Shown in pieces: positions 1-8,178 of a stretch of DNA of 30,304 bases; positions within the stretch are counted from its first letter, which is position 1; the number at the start of each line of letters is the position of its first letter. Source of the DNA: an uncultured Bacillota bacterium (GTDB lineage: Bacteria > Bacillota > Clostridia > Christensenellales > QAND01); assembly GCA_905188085.1 (NCBI GenBank), contig CAJJKN010000013.1:1-30304 (forward strand). The letters are read 5' to 3'. Position numbers and translations under genes: made by a program. The notes beneath the pieces were generated by a model. The model made no database searches. It had not been told where the DNA came from and worked only from the letters and a program-made list of their open reading frames with translations.

Positions 1-44
1 ATGACCGCCGCAACATGGTAGATGTAAAAAGTATCGCTATCTAA
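1..44 (+). CDS. possible C-terminal tail of an upstream gene (partial)
   Basis: Reading from base 3, thirteen sense codons (DRRNMVDVKSIAI) run to a TAA stop at 42-44, 11 bases before the acetyltransferase start. This could be the tail of an upstream gene, but it is too short to identify or to confirm as coding. Confidence 0.25.
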   Translation, partial: DRRNMVDVKSIAI

Positions 45-55
45 CCCCAGCAAAG

Positions 56-694
56 ATGATTCCGGCACAGACGCTGTATCCCAGAACGGGAGATAAAAAC
101 ACGATTTACTTGAACCAGGCCATCACAAACCCCGCCATCACGGTGGGGGACTATACGATGTATCATGAATTTGAATATGATCCCGTATTGTTTGAGAAAA
201 AGAACGTATTGTATCAATATCCTATCAATCATGACAGGCTGAAGATCGGCAAATTTTGCTCGATTGCCAGCGGGGTGCGCTTTTTGTTTAACACGGCCAA
301 CCACGCGATGGGCTCGCTTTCAACCTATCCGTTTCCGCTGTTTTACGAAGCCTGGGGATTGGACGTGCAGAACATTGCCAAGGCGTGGGACAACAAAGGC
401 GATATTGAAATCGGCCATGATGTATGGATCGGCTATCAGGCGGTGATTTTGGCGGGGGTGAAGATCGGCAACGGCGCGATCATCGGCACGCGCGCGGTGG
501 TGACAACGGACGTGCCGCCGTATACGATTGCAGGCGGCGTACCGGCTAAGAAGATTCGCCGGCGCTTTGACGAAAAAACCATCCGGCAGTTGGAGGCGCT
601 TGCCTGGTGGGATTGGCCGGCAGAGCGCATTGCCCGGCATATCCACAAGATACAAAACGGCGATTTTGCTGCGCTGCAAAAAGAAAAGGCCTAA
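56..694 (+). CDS. CatB/Vat-type xenobiotic O-acetyltransferase (hexapeptide repeat)
   Basis: The 212-residue product is a left-handed beta-helix acetyltransferase of the CatB/Vat (type B chloramphenicol/streptogramin) group. These enzymes transfer acetyl from acetyl-CoA to a hydroxyl of an antibiotic or similar small molecule in the cytoplasm. Visible signatures are LYPRTGDKN near the N-terminus, LKIGKFCSIASGV (62-74), the family NHxMxxxSTYPF segment with the likely catalytic His83, the hexapeptide-repeat stretch IEIGHDVWIGYQAVILAGV and the IAGGVPAKKIRRRF stretch before the C-terminal helix, with WWDW downstream. Length fits the family (about 205-220). The ATG has only a poor ribosome-binding site; no better in-frame start is seen. 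A terminator follows directly, so it is not co-transcribed with pgk. The substrate cannot be told from sequence; housekeeping or resistance roles are both possible. Confidence 0.88.
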   Translation: MIPAQTLYPRTGDKNTIYLNQAITNPAITVGDYTMYHEFEYDPVLFEKKNVLYQYPINHDRLKIGKFCSIASGVRFLFNTANHAMGSLSTYPFPLFYEAWGLDVQNIAKAWDNKGDIEIGHDVWIGYQAVILAGVKIGNGAIIGTRAVVTTDVPPYTIAGGVPAKKIRRRFDEKTIRQLEALAWWDWPAERIARHIHKIQNGDFAALQKEKA

Positions 695-702
695 AATACA
701 AC

Positions 703-737
703 AACGCCCGCGGCTTTGTGCCCGGGCGTTATTTTGT
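703..737 (+). terminator. terminator of the acetyltransferase gene
   Basis: A perfect 8-bp stem AACGCCCG (703-710) / CGGGCGTT (723-730) is followed by ATTTTGT. It begins 9 bases after the acetyltransferase stop. The T tract is short but the position is typical. Confidence 0.7.
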
Positions 738-1006
738 AGGGCGCGATTGTACCGGCCAAGCGGGCCGATTTGCCCGGGGCGCTTGGATTTATGTGCAGAA
801 CAATGCGGGGAAAAGAGCGGGGAAACGGGGAGCGCGGCGCGGAGATAAAAAATCCGCAAAAGGGAAAGAAACCCAAACAGGCGGCAAAGCGCCGGGCAGC
901 GGATGCCCTGCGGAGCGCAGGAATGGGCCGGGGGATTGTTTTTGCGGCAAAGCGGGGGCGGGAAAAAGAAACTGGGGCGCTTGTGCAGTTTTTTCACAAA
1001 TATATC
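738..1006. other. purine-rich spacer between terminator and pgk promoter
   Basis: No gene is supported here. The plus strand is G/A-rich, like the larger spacers further on. An upstream in-frame extension of pgk runs open through it from 770, but it has no ribosome-binding site and no Pgk similarity. Confidence 0.6.
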
Positions 1007-1034
1007 TTGATTTTTTGCGCCCGTAGGATACAAT
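1007..1034 (+). promoter_or_regulatory. promoter of the pgk-tpiA-gpmI operon
   Basis: TTGATT (1007-1012), a 16-bp spacer and TACAAT (1029-1034) form a good vegetative promoter about 75 bases upstream of the pgk start. The -10 context is GGATACAAT. Confidence 0.7.
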
Positions 1035-1108
1035 GGTTAATGGGGAAAATTGCGTTTTTCCTGCCCGTTTTTTTATCATTTGGAAATCTTTTAAAGGAGT
1101 GTGTATCC

Positions 1109-2299
1109 ATGAATAAACGTAGCATTGAAGACATTCAGGATCTCAAGGGCAAGCGCGTATTGATGCGTGTGGATTTCAACGTCCCGATGGACAAGGAAAC
1201 CGGTGAAATTACCGACGAAACCCGTATCATGGGGGCACTGCCGTCCATCAAGTATTTGTACGAGCATGGCGCAAAGGTGATCCTCTGCTCCCATCTGGGC
1301 CGCCCGAAAGGCGAATTTAACATGAAATTCTCCCTGGCGCCGGTGGCAAAACGCCTGGGCGAATTGGTAGACACCAAAGTGATCATGGCCAAAGATGTGG
1401 TTGGCGATGACGCAAAAAAATGCGTAGCGGAAATGAAAGACGGCGAAATCGTTGTGCTGGAAAACGTGCGTTTCCACAACGAAGAAACCAAAAACGATCC
1501 GGAATTCTCCAAAGCGCTGGCAAGCCTGGCGGATGTATATGTAAACGACGCGTTTGGTACGGCGCACCGTGCCCATGCCTCCACGGCGGGCGTGGCGGAT
1601 TATCTGCCGGCATACTGCGGCTACCTGATTGAAAAAGAAGTGGCCGTGATGGGCAAAGCCCTGGAAGACCCGGATCGTCCGTTCGTGGCGATTTTGGGCG
1701 GCGCGAAGGTAAAAGACAAGATCGGCGTGATCACAAACCTGCTGGAAAAAGTGGATACCCTGATCATCGGCGGCGGCATGGCGTTTACCTTCCTGAAAGC
1801 CAAAGGCTACGGCATCGGCGATTCTTTGCTGGATGAAGAGAACATCGGCTTTGCCAAAGAACTGATGGAAAAAGCGGAAGCCAAAGGCGTAAAACTGCTG
1901 ATCCCGGTGGACACTGTGGTGGCCAAAGAGTTTGCCGCAGACGCGGAAAACAAAGTGGTAAAAGCCAACGAGATTCCGGACGGCTGGCAGGGCCTGGATA
2001 TCGGACCGGAAACCCGCGCTTTGTTTGCAGAAGCCATCAAGAGTGCCAAGACCGTTGTTTGGAACGGACCGATGGGCGTATTCGAATTTGAAGCCTTTGC
2101 AAACGGCACCAAAGCGATCGCAGAAGCGATGGCGGAAGCGGACGCTACTACCATCATCGGCGGCGGCGACAGCGCAGCGGCTGTAAAACAGCTGGGCTAT
2201 GGCGACAAGATGACGCACATCTCCACCGGCGGCGGCGCTTCTTTGGAATTCCTGCAGGGCTTGGAACTGCCGGGCATTGCCTGCATTCCGAACAAATAA
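1109..2299 (+). CDS. pgk: phosphoglycerate kinase
   Basis: The 396-residue cytoplasmic enzyme catalyses 1,3-bisphosphoglycerate + ADP <-> 3-phosphoglycerate + ATP, the first ATP-yielding step of lower glycolysis. Landmarks are VLMRVDFNVP (residues 17-26, substrate-binding N-domain), SHLGRPKG (about 61-68), the LENVRFHNEE segment, NDAFGTAHRAHAS, LGGAKVKDKIGV, NGPMGVFE and the C-terminal nucleotide-binding GGGDSAAAV with STGGGASLE. Length is normal. The ATG at 1109 follows AAAGGAG at 1094-1099. The frame is open upstream to 770, but that extension lies over the promoter and has no Pgk similarity. It is first of a three-gene operon with tpiA and gpmI. No gap gene lies directly upstream, unlike many clostridial gapA-pgk-tpiA-gpmI operons. 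Confidence 0.97.
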   Translation: MNKRSIEDIQDLKGKRVLMRVDFNVPMDKETGEITDETRIMGALPSIKYLYEHGAKVILCSHLGRPKGEFNMKFSLAPVAKRLGELVDTKVIMAKDVVGDDAKKCVAEMKDGEIVVLENVRFHNEETKNDPEFSKALASLADVYVNDAFGTAHRAHASTAGVADYLPAYCGYLIEKEVAVMGKALEDPDRPFVAILGGAKVKDKIGVITNLLEKVDTLIIGGGMAFTFLKAKGYGIGDSLLDEENIGFAKELMEKAEAKGVKLLIPVDTVVAKEFAADAENKVVKANEIPDGWQGLDIGPETRALFAEAIKSAKTVVWNGPMGVFEFEAFANGTKAIAEAMAEADATTIIGGGDSAAAVKQLGYGDKMTHISTGGGASLEFLQGLELPGIACIPNK

Positions 2300-2317
2300 G
2301 AATCTGTTTTTGACACA

Positions 2318-2340
2318 ATGCGCCGGACTTTCCGGCGCAT
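2318..2340 (+). other. pgk-tpiA intergenic stem-loop
   Basis: A perfect 10-bp inverted repeat, ATGCGCCGGA / TCCGGCGCAT with a 3-base loop, lies between the pgk stop and the tpiA ribosome-binding site. No T run follows, so it is more likely an mRNA stability or processing hairpin, or a leaky attenuator, than a full terminator. Confidence 0.7.
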
Positions 2341-2365
2341 GACAATATGAAGGAGGAACTATCCT

Positions 2366-3112
2366 ATGCGTAAACCCATTATTGCTGGCAACTGGAAAAT
2401 GAACATGACGCCCTCTGAGGCGAAGACCCTGATCGAAGGCATTTTGCCGCTGGTGAAAGACAACACCACGACCGAAGTGGTTGTTTGCCCGCCGGCCATC
2501 ACGATCCCGGCTGTGAAAGAATACATCAAAGGCTCCAACATTCACCTGGGCGCACAGAACATGCACTGGGAAGAAAAAGGCGCCTTCACCGGCGAAACCA
2601 GCCCGGTTATGCTCAACGAACTGGAAGTTGAATATGTAATCCTGGGCCACAGCGAACGCCGTCAGTATTTTGCAGAAACCGACGAAACGGTAAACAAAAA
2701 AGTGCTGAGCGCGCTGGCTCACAACCTGAAACCCATCATCTGCGTAGGCGAAACGCTGGAACAGCGTGAAGCGGGCGTAACGGATAAGCTGGTTTCCGAC
2801 CAGACCATCGCGGCCCTGCAGGGCGTGAAAGATTTCTCCACCATCGTGATCGCTTATGAACCGGTATGGGCCATCGGCACCGGCAAAACCGCTACGGCGG
2901 ACGAAGCAAACCGCGTTTGCGGCGTGATCCGTGCGGCGATTGCCAAAGAATTCGGCGCTGAAGTGGGCGAAAACATCCGCATTCAGTACGGCGGCAGCAT
3001 GAACGCCGGCAACGTGGCAGATTTGATGGCACAGCCGGAAATCGACGGCGGCCTGATCGGCGGCGCGGCTTTGAAACCGGTAGACTTCTCCAAATTGGTT
3101 AACAACCACTAA
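2366..3112 (+). CDS. tpiA: triosephosphate isomerase
   Basis: This 248-residue TIM-barrel enzyme interconverts dihydroxyacetone phosphate and glyceraldehyde 3-phosphate. It carries the N-terminal AGNWKMN motif with the substrate-binding Asn and catalytic Lys (residues 9 and 11), the catalytic-His segment ILGHSERR, the catalytic-Glu segment AYEPVWAIGTG with the flexible loop following, and the phosphate-binding IQYGGSM and GLIGGAAL stretches. Length is typical. The ATG follows AAGGAGGAAC with good spacing. It sits 66 bp after pgk and 11 bp before gpmI, so the three are very probably one transcript, with a hairpin in the pgk-tpiA gap. Confidence 0.97.
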   Translation: MRKPIIAGNWKMNMTPSEAKTLIEGILPLVKDNTTTEVVVCPPAITIPAVKEYIKGSNIHLGAQNMHWEEKGAFTGETSPVMLNELEVEYVILGHSERRQYFAETDETVNKKVLSALAHNLKPIICVGETLEQREAGVTDKLVSDQTIAALQGVKDFSTIVIAYEPVWAIGTGKTATADEANRVCGVIRAAIAKEFGAEVGENIRIQYGGSMNAGNVADLMAQPEIDGGLIGGAALKPVDFSKLVNNH

Positions 3113-3123
3113 GAGGTAGCACA

Positions 3124-4665
3124 ATGGCAAAACCCATGACCGCATTGATTATCTTGGACGGCTTTGGCAAAAACCCTCAAACCGAGGGCAATGCCATTGC
3201 CCAGGCCAAGACGCCTCATCTGGATGCGCTGTTTGCCAAATATCCGAACACCAGCCTGAACGCCAGCGGCCTGGCCGTGGGGCTGCCGGAAGGGCAGATG
3301 GGCAATTCCGAAGTGGGGCACCTGAACATCGGCGCGGGACGCGTGGTGTATCAGGAGCTGACCCGAATTACAAAAGCGATTCAAGACGGGGATTTCTTCA
3401 AAAATCCGGCGTTTTTGGACGCGATGAAAGCCGCAAAGGACAACGATAAGGCGCTGCATTTGTTTGCGCTGTGCTCCGATGGCGGCGTGCACAGCCACAT
3501 CAACCATTTCCTGGCGCTGGTGGAGATGGCCAAACAGCAGGGCCTGCAAAAGGTGTATCTGCATTGCTTTATGGACGGCCGCGACGTGCCGCCGACAAGC
3601 GGCAAAGGCTTTATTGAGCAGGTGCAGAAAAAACTGGCAGAGCTGGGCGTTGGCAAGATCGCTACCATCATCGGCCGTTACTATGCCATGGACCGCGACA
3701 ACCGTTGGGAGCGCGTGGAACAGGCTTATAACGCCATGGTGCTGGGCGAAGGAAACCGCGGGACGGACCCGGTGGCGATGGTGCAGAAAAGCTATGACAA
3801 CGGGGATACGGATGAATTCATCAAACCCATCGTGATTACGGAAAACGATGCGCCTGTGGCGACGATTCAGGCGGGAGACAGCGTGATCTTTGCAAACTTC
3901 CGTCCGGACCGGGCCAGAGAAATTACCCGTTCGCTGATCTTTGAAGACTTTGACGGCTTTGAAAGAAAGAACGGATATTTCCCGCTCCAATATGTCAGCA
4001 TGACGCAGTATGACGCGACGTTTGCGGATAAATTGGAAGTGGCGTTTAAACCGGAAACGCTGAAAAACACGCTGGGCGAATACCTGGCCAGCCAACATAA
4101 GACGCAGCTGCGCATTGCCGAAACGGAAAAATATGCGCATGTGACGTTCTTCTTTAACGGCGGGGTAGAAAAGGAAAACCCGGGCGAAGACAGGGCGCTG
4201 ATCCCCTCTCCGAAGGTGGCAACGTATGACTTGAAGCCCGAGATGAGCGCGTATGAAGTGGCGGAGGAAGCGGTGAAACGCATTGAATCCGGCAAGTATG
4301 ACGTGATGATCTTAAACTTTGCCAACCCCGATATGGTAGGCCATACCGGCGTGATGGAAGCGGCGATTAAAGCAGTGGAAGCTGTGGACGAATGCGCGGG
4401 CAAGGTGATCGACGCTGTGCTGGCCACGGGCGGCTGTGTATTGCTCACGGCGGACCATGGCAACGCAGAGAAGATGATCGACGAAAACGGCGGCCCGATG
4501 ACCGCCCATTCCACCAGCCCTGTGCCGTTGCTGTTGGCGGACCCGGCCCATCCGGAACGCAAACTGGCAGACGGCGGCGCGCTGTGCGATTTGGCCCCCA
4601 CGATGCTGGCGCTGATGAACCTGCCGCAGCCGGCGGAAATGACAGGCAAGAGCCTGCTCGTTTAA
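3124..4665 (+). CDS. gpmI: 2,3-bisphosphoglycerate-independent phosphoglycerate mutase
   Basis: The 513-residue, Mn-dependent, alkaline-phosphatase-superfamily mutase converts 3-phosphoglycerate to 2-phosphoglycerate. LIILDGFG supplies metal ligand Asp12. MGNSEVGHLNIGAGR holds Ser62, the residue that carries the phosphoserine intermediate. FMDGRDVPP and IIGRYYAMDRDNRW belong to the inserted phosphotransferase domain; FANFRPDRAR follows. The C-terminal metal-site stretches are LNFANPDMVGHTG and LTADHGNAE. Length matches the family (about 510). A GAGG element precedes the ATG. It is the last gene of the glycolytic operon. No eno follows in this window, although eno is often next in related genomes. 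Confidence 0.97.
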   Translation: MAKPMTALIILDGFGKNPQTEGNAIAQAKTPHLDALFAKYPNTSLNASGLAVGLPEGQMGNSEVGHLNIGAGRVVYQELTRITKAIQDGDFFKNPAFLDAMKAAKDNDKALHLFALCSDGGVHSHINHFLALVEMAKQQGLQKVYLHCFMDGRDVPPTSGKGFIEQVQKKLAELGVGKIATIIGRYYAMDRDNRWERVEQAYNAMVLGEGNRGTDPVAMVQKSYDNGDTDEFIKPIVITENDAPVATIQAGDSVIFANFRPDRAREITRSLIFEDFDGFERKNGYFPLQYVSMTQYDATFADKLEVAFKPETLKNTLGEYLASQHKTQLRIAETEKYAHVTFFFNGGVEKENPGEDRALIPSPKVATYDLKPEMSAYEVAEEAVKRIESGKYDVMILNFANPDMVGHTGVMEAAIKAVEAVDECAGKVIDAVLATGGCVLLTADHGNAEKMIDENGGPMTAHSTSPVPLLLADPAHPERKLADGGALCDLAPTMLALMNLPQPAEMTGKSLLV

Positions 4666-4686
4666 CACGGCAAAACAGAAAAAGGA

Positions 4687-4735
4687 AACCTTGGGATAGG
4701 AGTGAATGGCTCTTATCTCAAGGTTTTTTTATTTT
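4687..4735 (+). terminator. terminator of the pgk-tpiA-gpmI operon
   Basis: A 12-bp stem AACCTTGGGATA (4687-4698) / TATCTCAAGGTT (4714-4725), with one G-U pair, is followed by a run of seven T. It is a textbook intrinsic terminator 21 bases after the gpmI stop. Confidence 0.92.
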
Positions 4736-5380
4736 ATATATGGTATAAAAAGCGAGGTTGTGGCGATGACGGGCAAAGCTGACCAATGCAGAAAAGGCAA
4801 AACGAAGGATTTTCATATGGAAAACAGCAGGGCAAGCGTAAGGGGATAGGGTCTCTGCATTTATTTGTTTTCCGGAGGATTGGAGCCGAGAAAAAGAGCG
4901 GAGAGGGGGAAATGAAGATAGGATGATCCGGATTGCGTTTTTGAAAAGAGTAAGCTTTTCAAAGGCAGAGGCGATCCTGGCAGGGCTCTGTTTCATAAAA
5001 GGGACAGCCCGGCGTTTCAAGGGGTGTGTTTAGCAAAAAAGAAAGCAAAGGAGAAACCGATAAAGGGAAAGGGTGCCTATTACAAAGCCATTTGCGGGAA
5101 AGGGGGCGTCTAAAGGCGTTGTGCGAAAACAACGGAGATGTTTTGGCAGAAAGCGAAGCAAGAAGAGAAAACTGCGCGGGCAGACGCTGCTTTGGATGTC
5201 GGGATTGTATTGAAAAAACAGACGGCATGCCGGAGGTATGAGGGGGAACGAGGACAGGGAAAACGGGAGAAAAGAAGGGAGCGGCAGGGAGGAATGCGAG
5301 AAACCGGGAAGAAAGACAGGGAGGAAATTGCAAAAGGGCGAGAGAGAGGATTAAAACGCGGAAAAAGCCCGGAAGAATCC
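4736..5380. other. purine-rich non-coding stretch
   Basis: About 645 bases with no supportable gene. The plus strand is strongly G/A-biased, especially 4880-5360. Short open frames here lack ribosome-binding sites and have low-complexity, composition-driven sequences. No RNA gene, repeat or mobile-element remnant was recognised. Confidence 0.6.
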
Positions 5381-5402
5381 ATACTATCTTTTAAGATAGT
5401 AT
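5381..5402. promoter_or_regulatory. palindromic operator upstream of hxlR-type gene
   Basis: ATACTATCTT (5381-5390), a TT centre and AAGATAGTAT (5393-5402) form a perfect 10-bp dyad just upstream of the promoter for the HxlR regulator. HxlR-family proteins bind such dyads as dimers, so autoregulation is a reasonable inference. The adjacent TATACT at 5403-5408 could be an additional -10. Confidence 0.6.
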
Positions 5403-5421
5403 TATACTAAAAAGTGCATAC

Positions 5422-5450
5422 TTGCGAAACAGAAAGATGTATTTTATACT
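5422..5450 (+). promoter_or_regulatory. promoter of the HxlR-nitroreductase pair
   Basis: TTGCGA (5422-5427), a 17-bp spacer and TATACT (5445-5450) lie about 30 bases before the regulator's start codon. Confidence 0.6.
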
Positions 5451-5479
5451 GAAAGCGTAAAAAACCGGAGGGAAGCAGC

Positions 5480-5839
5480 ATGGCAAAACAGGCGAGAAGA
5501 ACGACCTATTATTGCCCGATCGACGCGGCGTTGGGCATTATCGGCGGGAAATACAAGGCGATTATTTTGCATAATCTTTTGAAGAAAACGCTGCGGTATC
5601 ACGAGCTTGCGCGCCTTGTGCCGCAGGCGACGCCGAAAATGCTGACCCAGCAGCTGCGGGAATTGGAAGAGGATGGCGCGGTGCGCAGAACGGTGTATCC
5701 GGTGGTGCCGCCGAAAACGGAATACAGTATTACGGAATACGGGAAAACGCTGGCCCCGGTTTTGGAGGAGATGTATCGCTGGGGGCAGACATATAGGAAA
5801 GACAGCATTGTGCCCCGGGAAGCGGATAAAACGAAATAA
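5480..5839 (+). CDS. HxlR-family winged-helix transcriptional regulator
   Basis: The 119-residue protein is a MarR-like winged-helix regulator of the HxlR family (DUF24). It begins with the family signature C-P-[IV]-x(5)-L-x-I-I-G-G-K-[YW], here with Cys12, a position that acts as a redox or electrophile sensor in characterised relatives such as YodB and HypR. LRYHELARLVPQATPKMLTQ is the recognition-helix region, and a beta-wing (VRRTVYPVVPPKTEYSIT) follows. The ATG has a GGAGGGAAG ribosome-binding site. It lies 20 bp upstream of a nitroreductase gene, a pairing often seen where quinone or electrophile stress induces the reductase. The perfect palindrome at 5381-5402 is the likely operator. 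Confidence 0.9.
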   Translation: MAKQARRTTYYCPIDAALGIIGGKYKAIILHNLLKKTLRYHELARLVPQATPKMLTQQLRELEEDGAVRRTVYPVVPPKTEYSITEYGKTLAPVLEEMYRWGQTYRKDSIVPREADKTK

Positions 5840-5859
5840 AATTGTTGGAGGGAAAGAAC

Positions 5860-6366
5860 ATGACGTTTGAACAAATGGCAAAACAGAGGTATTCTGTGCG
5901 GGCGTTTGAAAAGACGCCGGTGGAAAAAGAGAAGCTGGAGGCCATTGTGAAAGTGGCAAACAGCGCGCCTACAGCGACCAATGCGCAGCCGTTTCACATT
6001 TGGGTGGTGACGACGGAAGAGGGGATGGCGCGCATCAACAAAGCGACGCCCTACGGCTTTGGCGCACCGGCGGCGTTGGTGCTGGGCGTAAAGCCGGAGC
6101 AGGCCTGGACGCGGGCGGACGACGGGCATAATTTTGCGGATGTGGACGGCGGCATTGTGGGCGCGCATATCCTGCTTTCCGTTTGCGAGCAGGGCCTGGG
6201 CACCACCTGGGTGGGCCGGATAGACCCGGCGGTGTTGATTTCGGAATTTCCGGAGATGGAAGGGTATGAAATCGTAGGGATTTTCCCGATTGGCTATCCG
6301 GCAGGGCAGCCCGGACACAACCACGAAAAGAGAAAACCGTTGGAAGAAATGGTGGATTTTATCTGA
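5860..6366 (+). CDS. nitroreductase-family FMN oxidoreductase
   Basis: The 168-residue product belongs to the FMN-dependent nitroreductase family, which reduces nitro compounds, quinones or other electrophiles with NAD(P)H. RYSVRAF near residue 10 is the FMN-phosphate-binding signature. NSAPTATNAQPFHIWVV (about 35-51) is the second flavin-binding stretch, and LGTTWVGRI (about 115-123) is the conserved C-terminal region. The ATG at 5860 is preceded by TTGGAGGG at 5845-5852; an in-frame TTG at 5842 lies upstream of that site and is unlikely to be used. It is co-transcribed with the HxlR regulator, which probably controls it. The exact substrate is unknown. Confidence 0.9.
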   Translation: MTFEQMAKQRYSVRAFEKTPVEKEKLEAIVKVANSAPTATNAQPFHIWVVTTEEGMARINKATPYGFGAPAALVLGVKPEQAWTRADDGHNFADVDGGIVGAHILLSVCEQGLGTTWVGRIDPAVLISEFPEMEGYEIVGIFPIGYPAGQPGHNHEKRKPLEEMVDFI

Positions 6367-7140
6367 ATCCGTAAAAATTCCCTTTTGACCGGACGGAGAA
6401 ATAGACAGGCGAAAGGGATATTCCGGGAAAACGAACGGAAAAAACAGGCGGCCTAAGAAAAAATTTAAGATTGGCGGCGGCCGGAAGGCTGAATGCGAAA
6501 GCAGATCGGTTGAAAGCCGGGAGAAAGAGACGCCGGGTTTAAGCGAAGAGAAAGAAAAGAGCCCTCTGCATGGAGATTTTTCATGCGGAGGGCTTTTTGT
6601 ATAGGGAAAAGTGCGGGAAAAGAACGGTGGAGATAAGAGAGAAAGGAGAAGAAAGCGCTGTCTGCCGGCGAGAGAAAGGACAAGGGAAAGAAAAAGGGCG
6701 CGGTTGATGACGAAGATAAACGGGGAAATGGCGCTTGAGAAAAGGCGGGGAGAAAGGAAAAACAGCGAGAAATGAGGCAAGCGGGCGGCGAAAGCGTATT
6801 TGACAGCGAAAATGAGGCGGGAAAGATTGTATGAAAGCAGGCGTTGGGAAGGGGATGGAGGAAAAGAGGAGCTATGGCGATAATGAAAAAGGACGGAATG
6901 CGGAGACGGATGAGGGGATGGAGAGAGGGAAAAGGGTCGGATCGGCAGGAGAGGAGTTCACAGAATGTGAGGAGAAGGGGCGGCGTAGTTAAGATAAAGG
7001 GAAAGATGAAAACGGAGAGGGTTTGTTTGGCGGGGGAGATAGACAAAGAATGGTCTTGAGCCGATAAAATCGCGACGACGGCTTATGAAAAAGGGAAGAA
7101 AACCGCGGCAGGAAGCCATGCAAAACGCAAAAGCAGGCAA
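6367..7140. other. purine-rich non-coding stretch
   Basis: Nothing in this stretch is supported as a gene apart from the terminator at 6560. The plus strand is heavily G/A-biased, most clearly at 6720-7060. The long minus-strand open frames are Ser/Pro/Phe/Leu-rich artefacts of a C/T-rich strand, which rarely forms stop codons. Confidence 0.6.
6560..6600 (+). terminator. terminator downstream of the nitroreductase
   Basis: AGCCCTCTGCATG (6560-6572) pairs with CATGCGGAGGGCT (6582-6594) with one G-U pair, followed by TTTTTG. It lies about 190 bases after the nitroreductase stop and is the first good terminator for that operon. Confidence 0.8.
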
Positions 7141-7168
7141 AAGAAAAAGGCCCGCCGATGTGCGGGCC
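7141..7168 (-). terminator. terminator of the minus-strand DAK-like gene
   Basis: Read on the minus strand, GGCCCGC, a 6-base loop and GCGGGCC are followed by TTTTTCTTTTG. The hairpin sits about 185 bases downstream of the small minus-strand gene ending at 7354. Confidence 0.75.
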
Positions 7169-7353
7169 AATGGGCAGAAATAGGATAGGCGGAAAACCGG
7201 CGCAAACGTTGCGAATGAGAAAAGACCGCAGAGAGCGGGCCGTTTGGCCGGCTTGCCCTAAAGAGTAACGCTTTCGTGGTGCATTGCGCAAGGCAGCCGA
7301 ACAGCCGGACGCCCACAGCATTGGCAAAGAGCCACTGCGCGGGCCGGGGGAGA

Positions 7354-7605
7354 TCAGCCGTGCAGGCCTTGTTCCTGGCGTTCCATATTTTCTACGACAA
7401 TATCGTAGATATCGCCTTGGCCGGCGCAATATTCCAAAACCTGCCAGGGCTCGTTGGTGTGGTAGTGAATTTTGATGAGGTGTTCATCGCCGACGGCCAA
7501 AAGGCAGTCGCCCTTGATGTTTTGCGTGATGTAATCATGAATGGCATCTTCGGACAGATTGTCACCCTCGATGAGCAGCTGTGTATCAAACCTGTATTCC
7601 AACAT
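7354..7605 (-). CDS. stand-alone FakA/DAK C-terminal-like small protein
   Basis: The 83-residue product resembles the last part of FakA/YloV-type proteins (fatty-acid kinase, dihydroxyacetone-kinase family). The DCLLAVGDEHLIKIHYHTNEP stretch (residues 33-52), with His47 and His49, parallels the family pattern of LLVVGD...VKVHVHT(D/N)xP. VLEYCAGQGDIYDIVVENM matches the helix and strand that close that domain. The kinase (DhaL-like) and middle domains are absent, so it cannot be a kinase by itself. Small proteins of this kind have been annotated as 'kinase to dihydroxyacetone kinase'; the function is unknown. The start is set by GAAAGGAG on the minus strand; an upstream in-frame ATG at 7647 precedes that site. 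A consensus promoter and a terminator frame it as a single-gene unit. Confidence 0.75.
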   Translation of the reverse strand: MLEYRFDTQLLIEGDNLSEDAIHDYITQNIKGDCLLAVGDEHLIKIHYHTNEPWQVLEYCAGQGDIYDIVVENMERQEQGLHG

Positions 7606-7638
7606 TGGAAAACTCCTTTCAATGCTTGGGATAGTTTG

Positions 7639-7667
7639 ATTATACAAAAAGGAGAAACGGTTGACAA
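7639..7667 (-). promoter_or_regulatory. promoter of the DAK-like small gene
   Basis: On the minus strand, TTGTCA (7662-7667), a 17-bp spacer and TATAAT (7639-7644) form a near-consensus vegetative promoter about 34 bases from the start codon. Confidence 0.85.
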
Positions 7668-7982
7668 GGGAAGAAAATATAGAATGGAATATAGGGATTT
7701 TAATGAAATATAGTGTTGTTTAATGGATTGTAAACCCTATTTAAAATCTAAATATCATTATGCGATAATATATTGTTTTTGCAAAAAGTGTTTGGCTATG
7801 GCAAAAAAGAGAGGCGTGGGGAGAAAATGAAAGAAGAAAAGGGATTAGCGATGGGAAATGACGGGAAATGAAAAGGGGGCATATGCGGAAGTGAAGGGGA
7901 AACGGGCGGAAACCGTGTTCGGTGAGCGCGCCGGAGTAACGACAGAGAGAAAAGAGGGGGAACCTGAGGGGAGACAGAAAAA

Positions 7983-8066
7983 GCGCAAGGCTTGGCGCCG
8001 GAGACGTATAAAAGAGGTGAATGGGTTTGGCAGAAAAGAGATAAGAGAGGAAAGCGGGGGGATGAT
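7983..8066 (+). repeat. direct repeat, copy 1
   Basis: This roughly 84-bp unit recurs at 8179-8263. The last 44 bases (8023-8066, starting GGGTTTGGCAGAAAAGAG and ending GGGGATGAT) are identical in both copies. The first 40 are similar with scattered substitutions. Confidence 0.85.
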
Positions 8067-8178
8067 AGCGCGGGGTATATGCGGAGAAAAGGAAGCGATT
8101 GCTAAAAGGATGCATGGGGCAGGGGGATGAAAAGTGAATGTAAGCGGTGAAGGTGTAAAAGCAGAGACGGGAAGGTAC

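Noticed and set aside
770..1108. N-terminal extension of phosphoglycerate kinase
   Set aside because: The frame is open, but the promoter (1007-1034) and a good ribosome-binding site lie inside or after it, and the family start aligns at 1109.
1091..3145. 684-codon minus-strand frame opposite pgk and tpiA
   Set aside because: It is antisense to two well-conserved genes and reflects their codon bias; there is no independent support.
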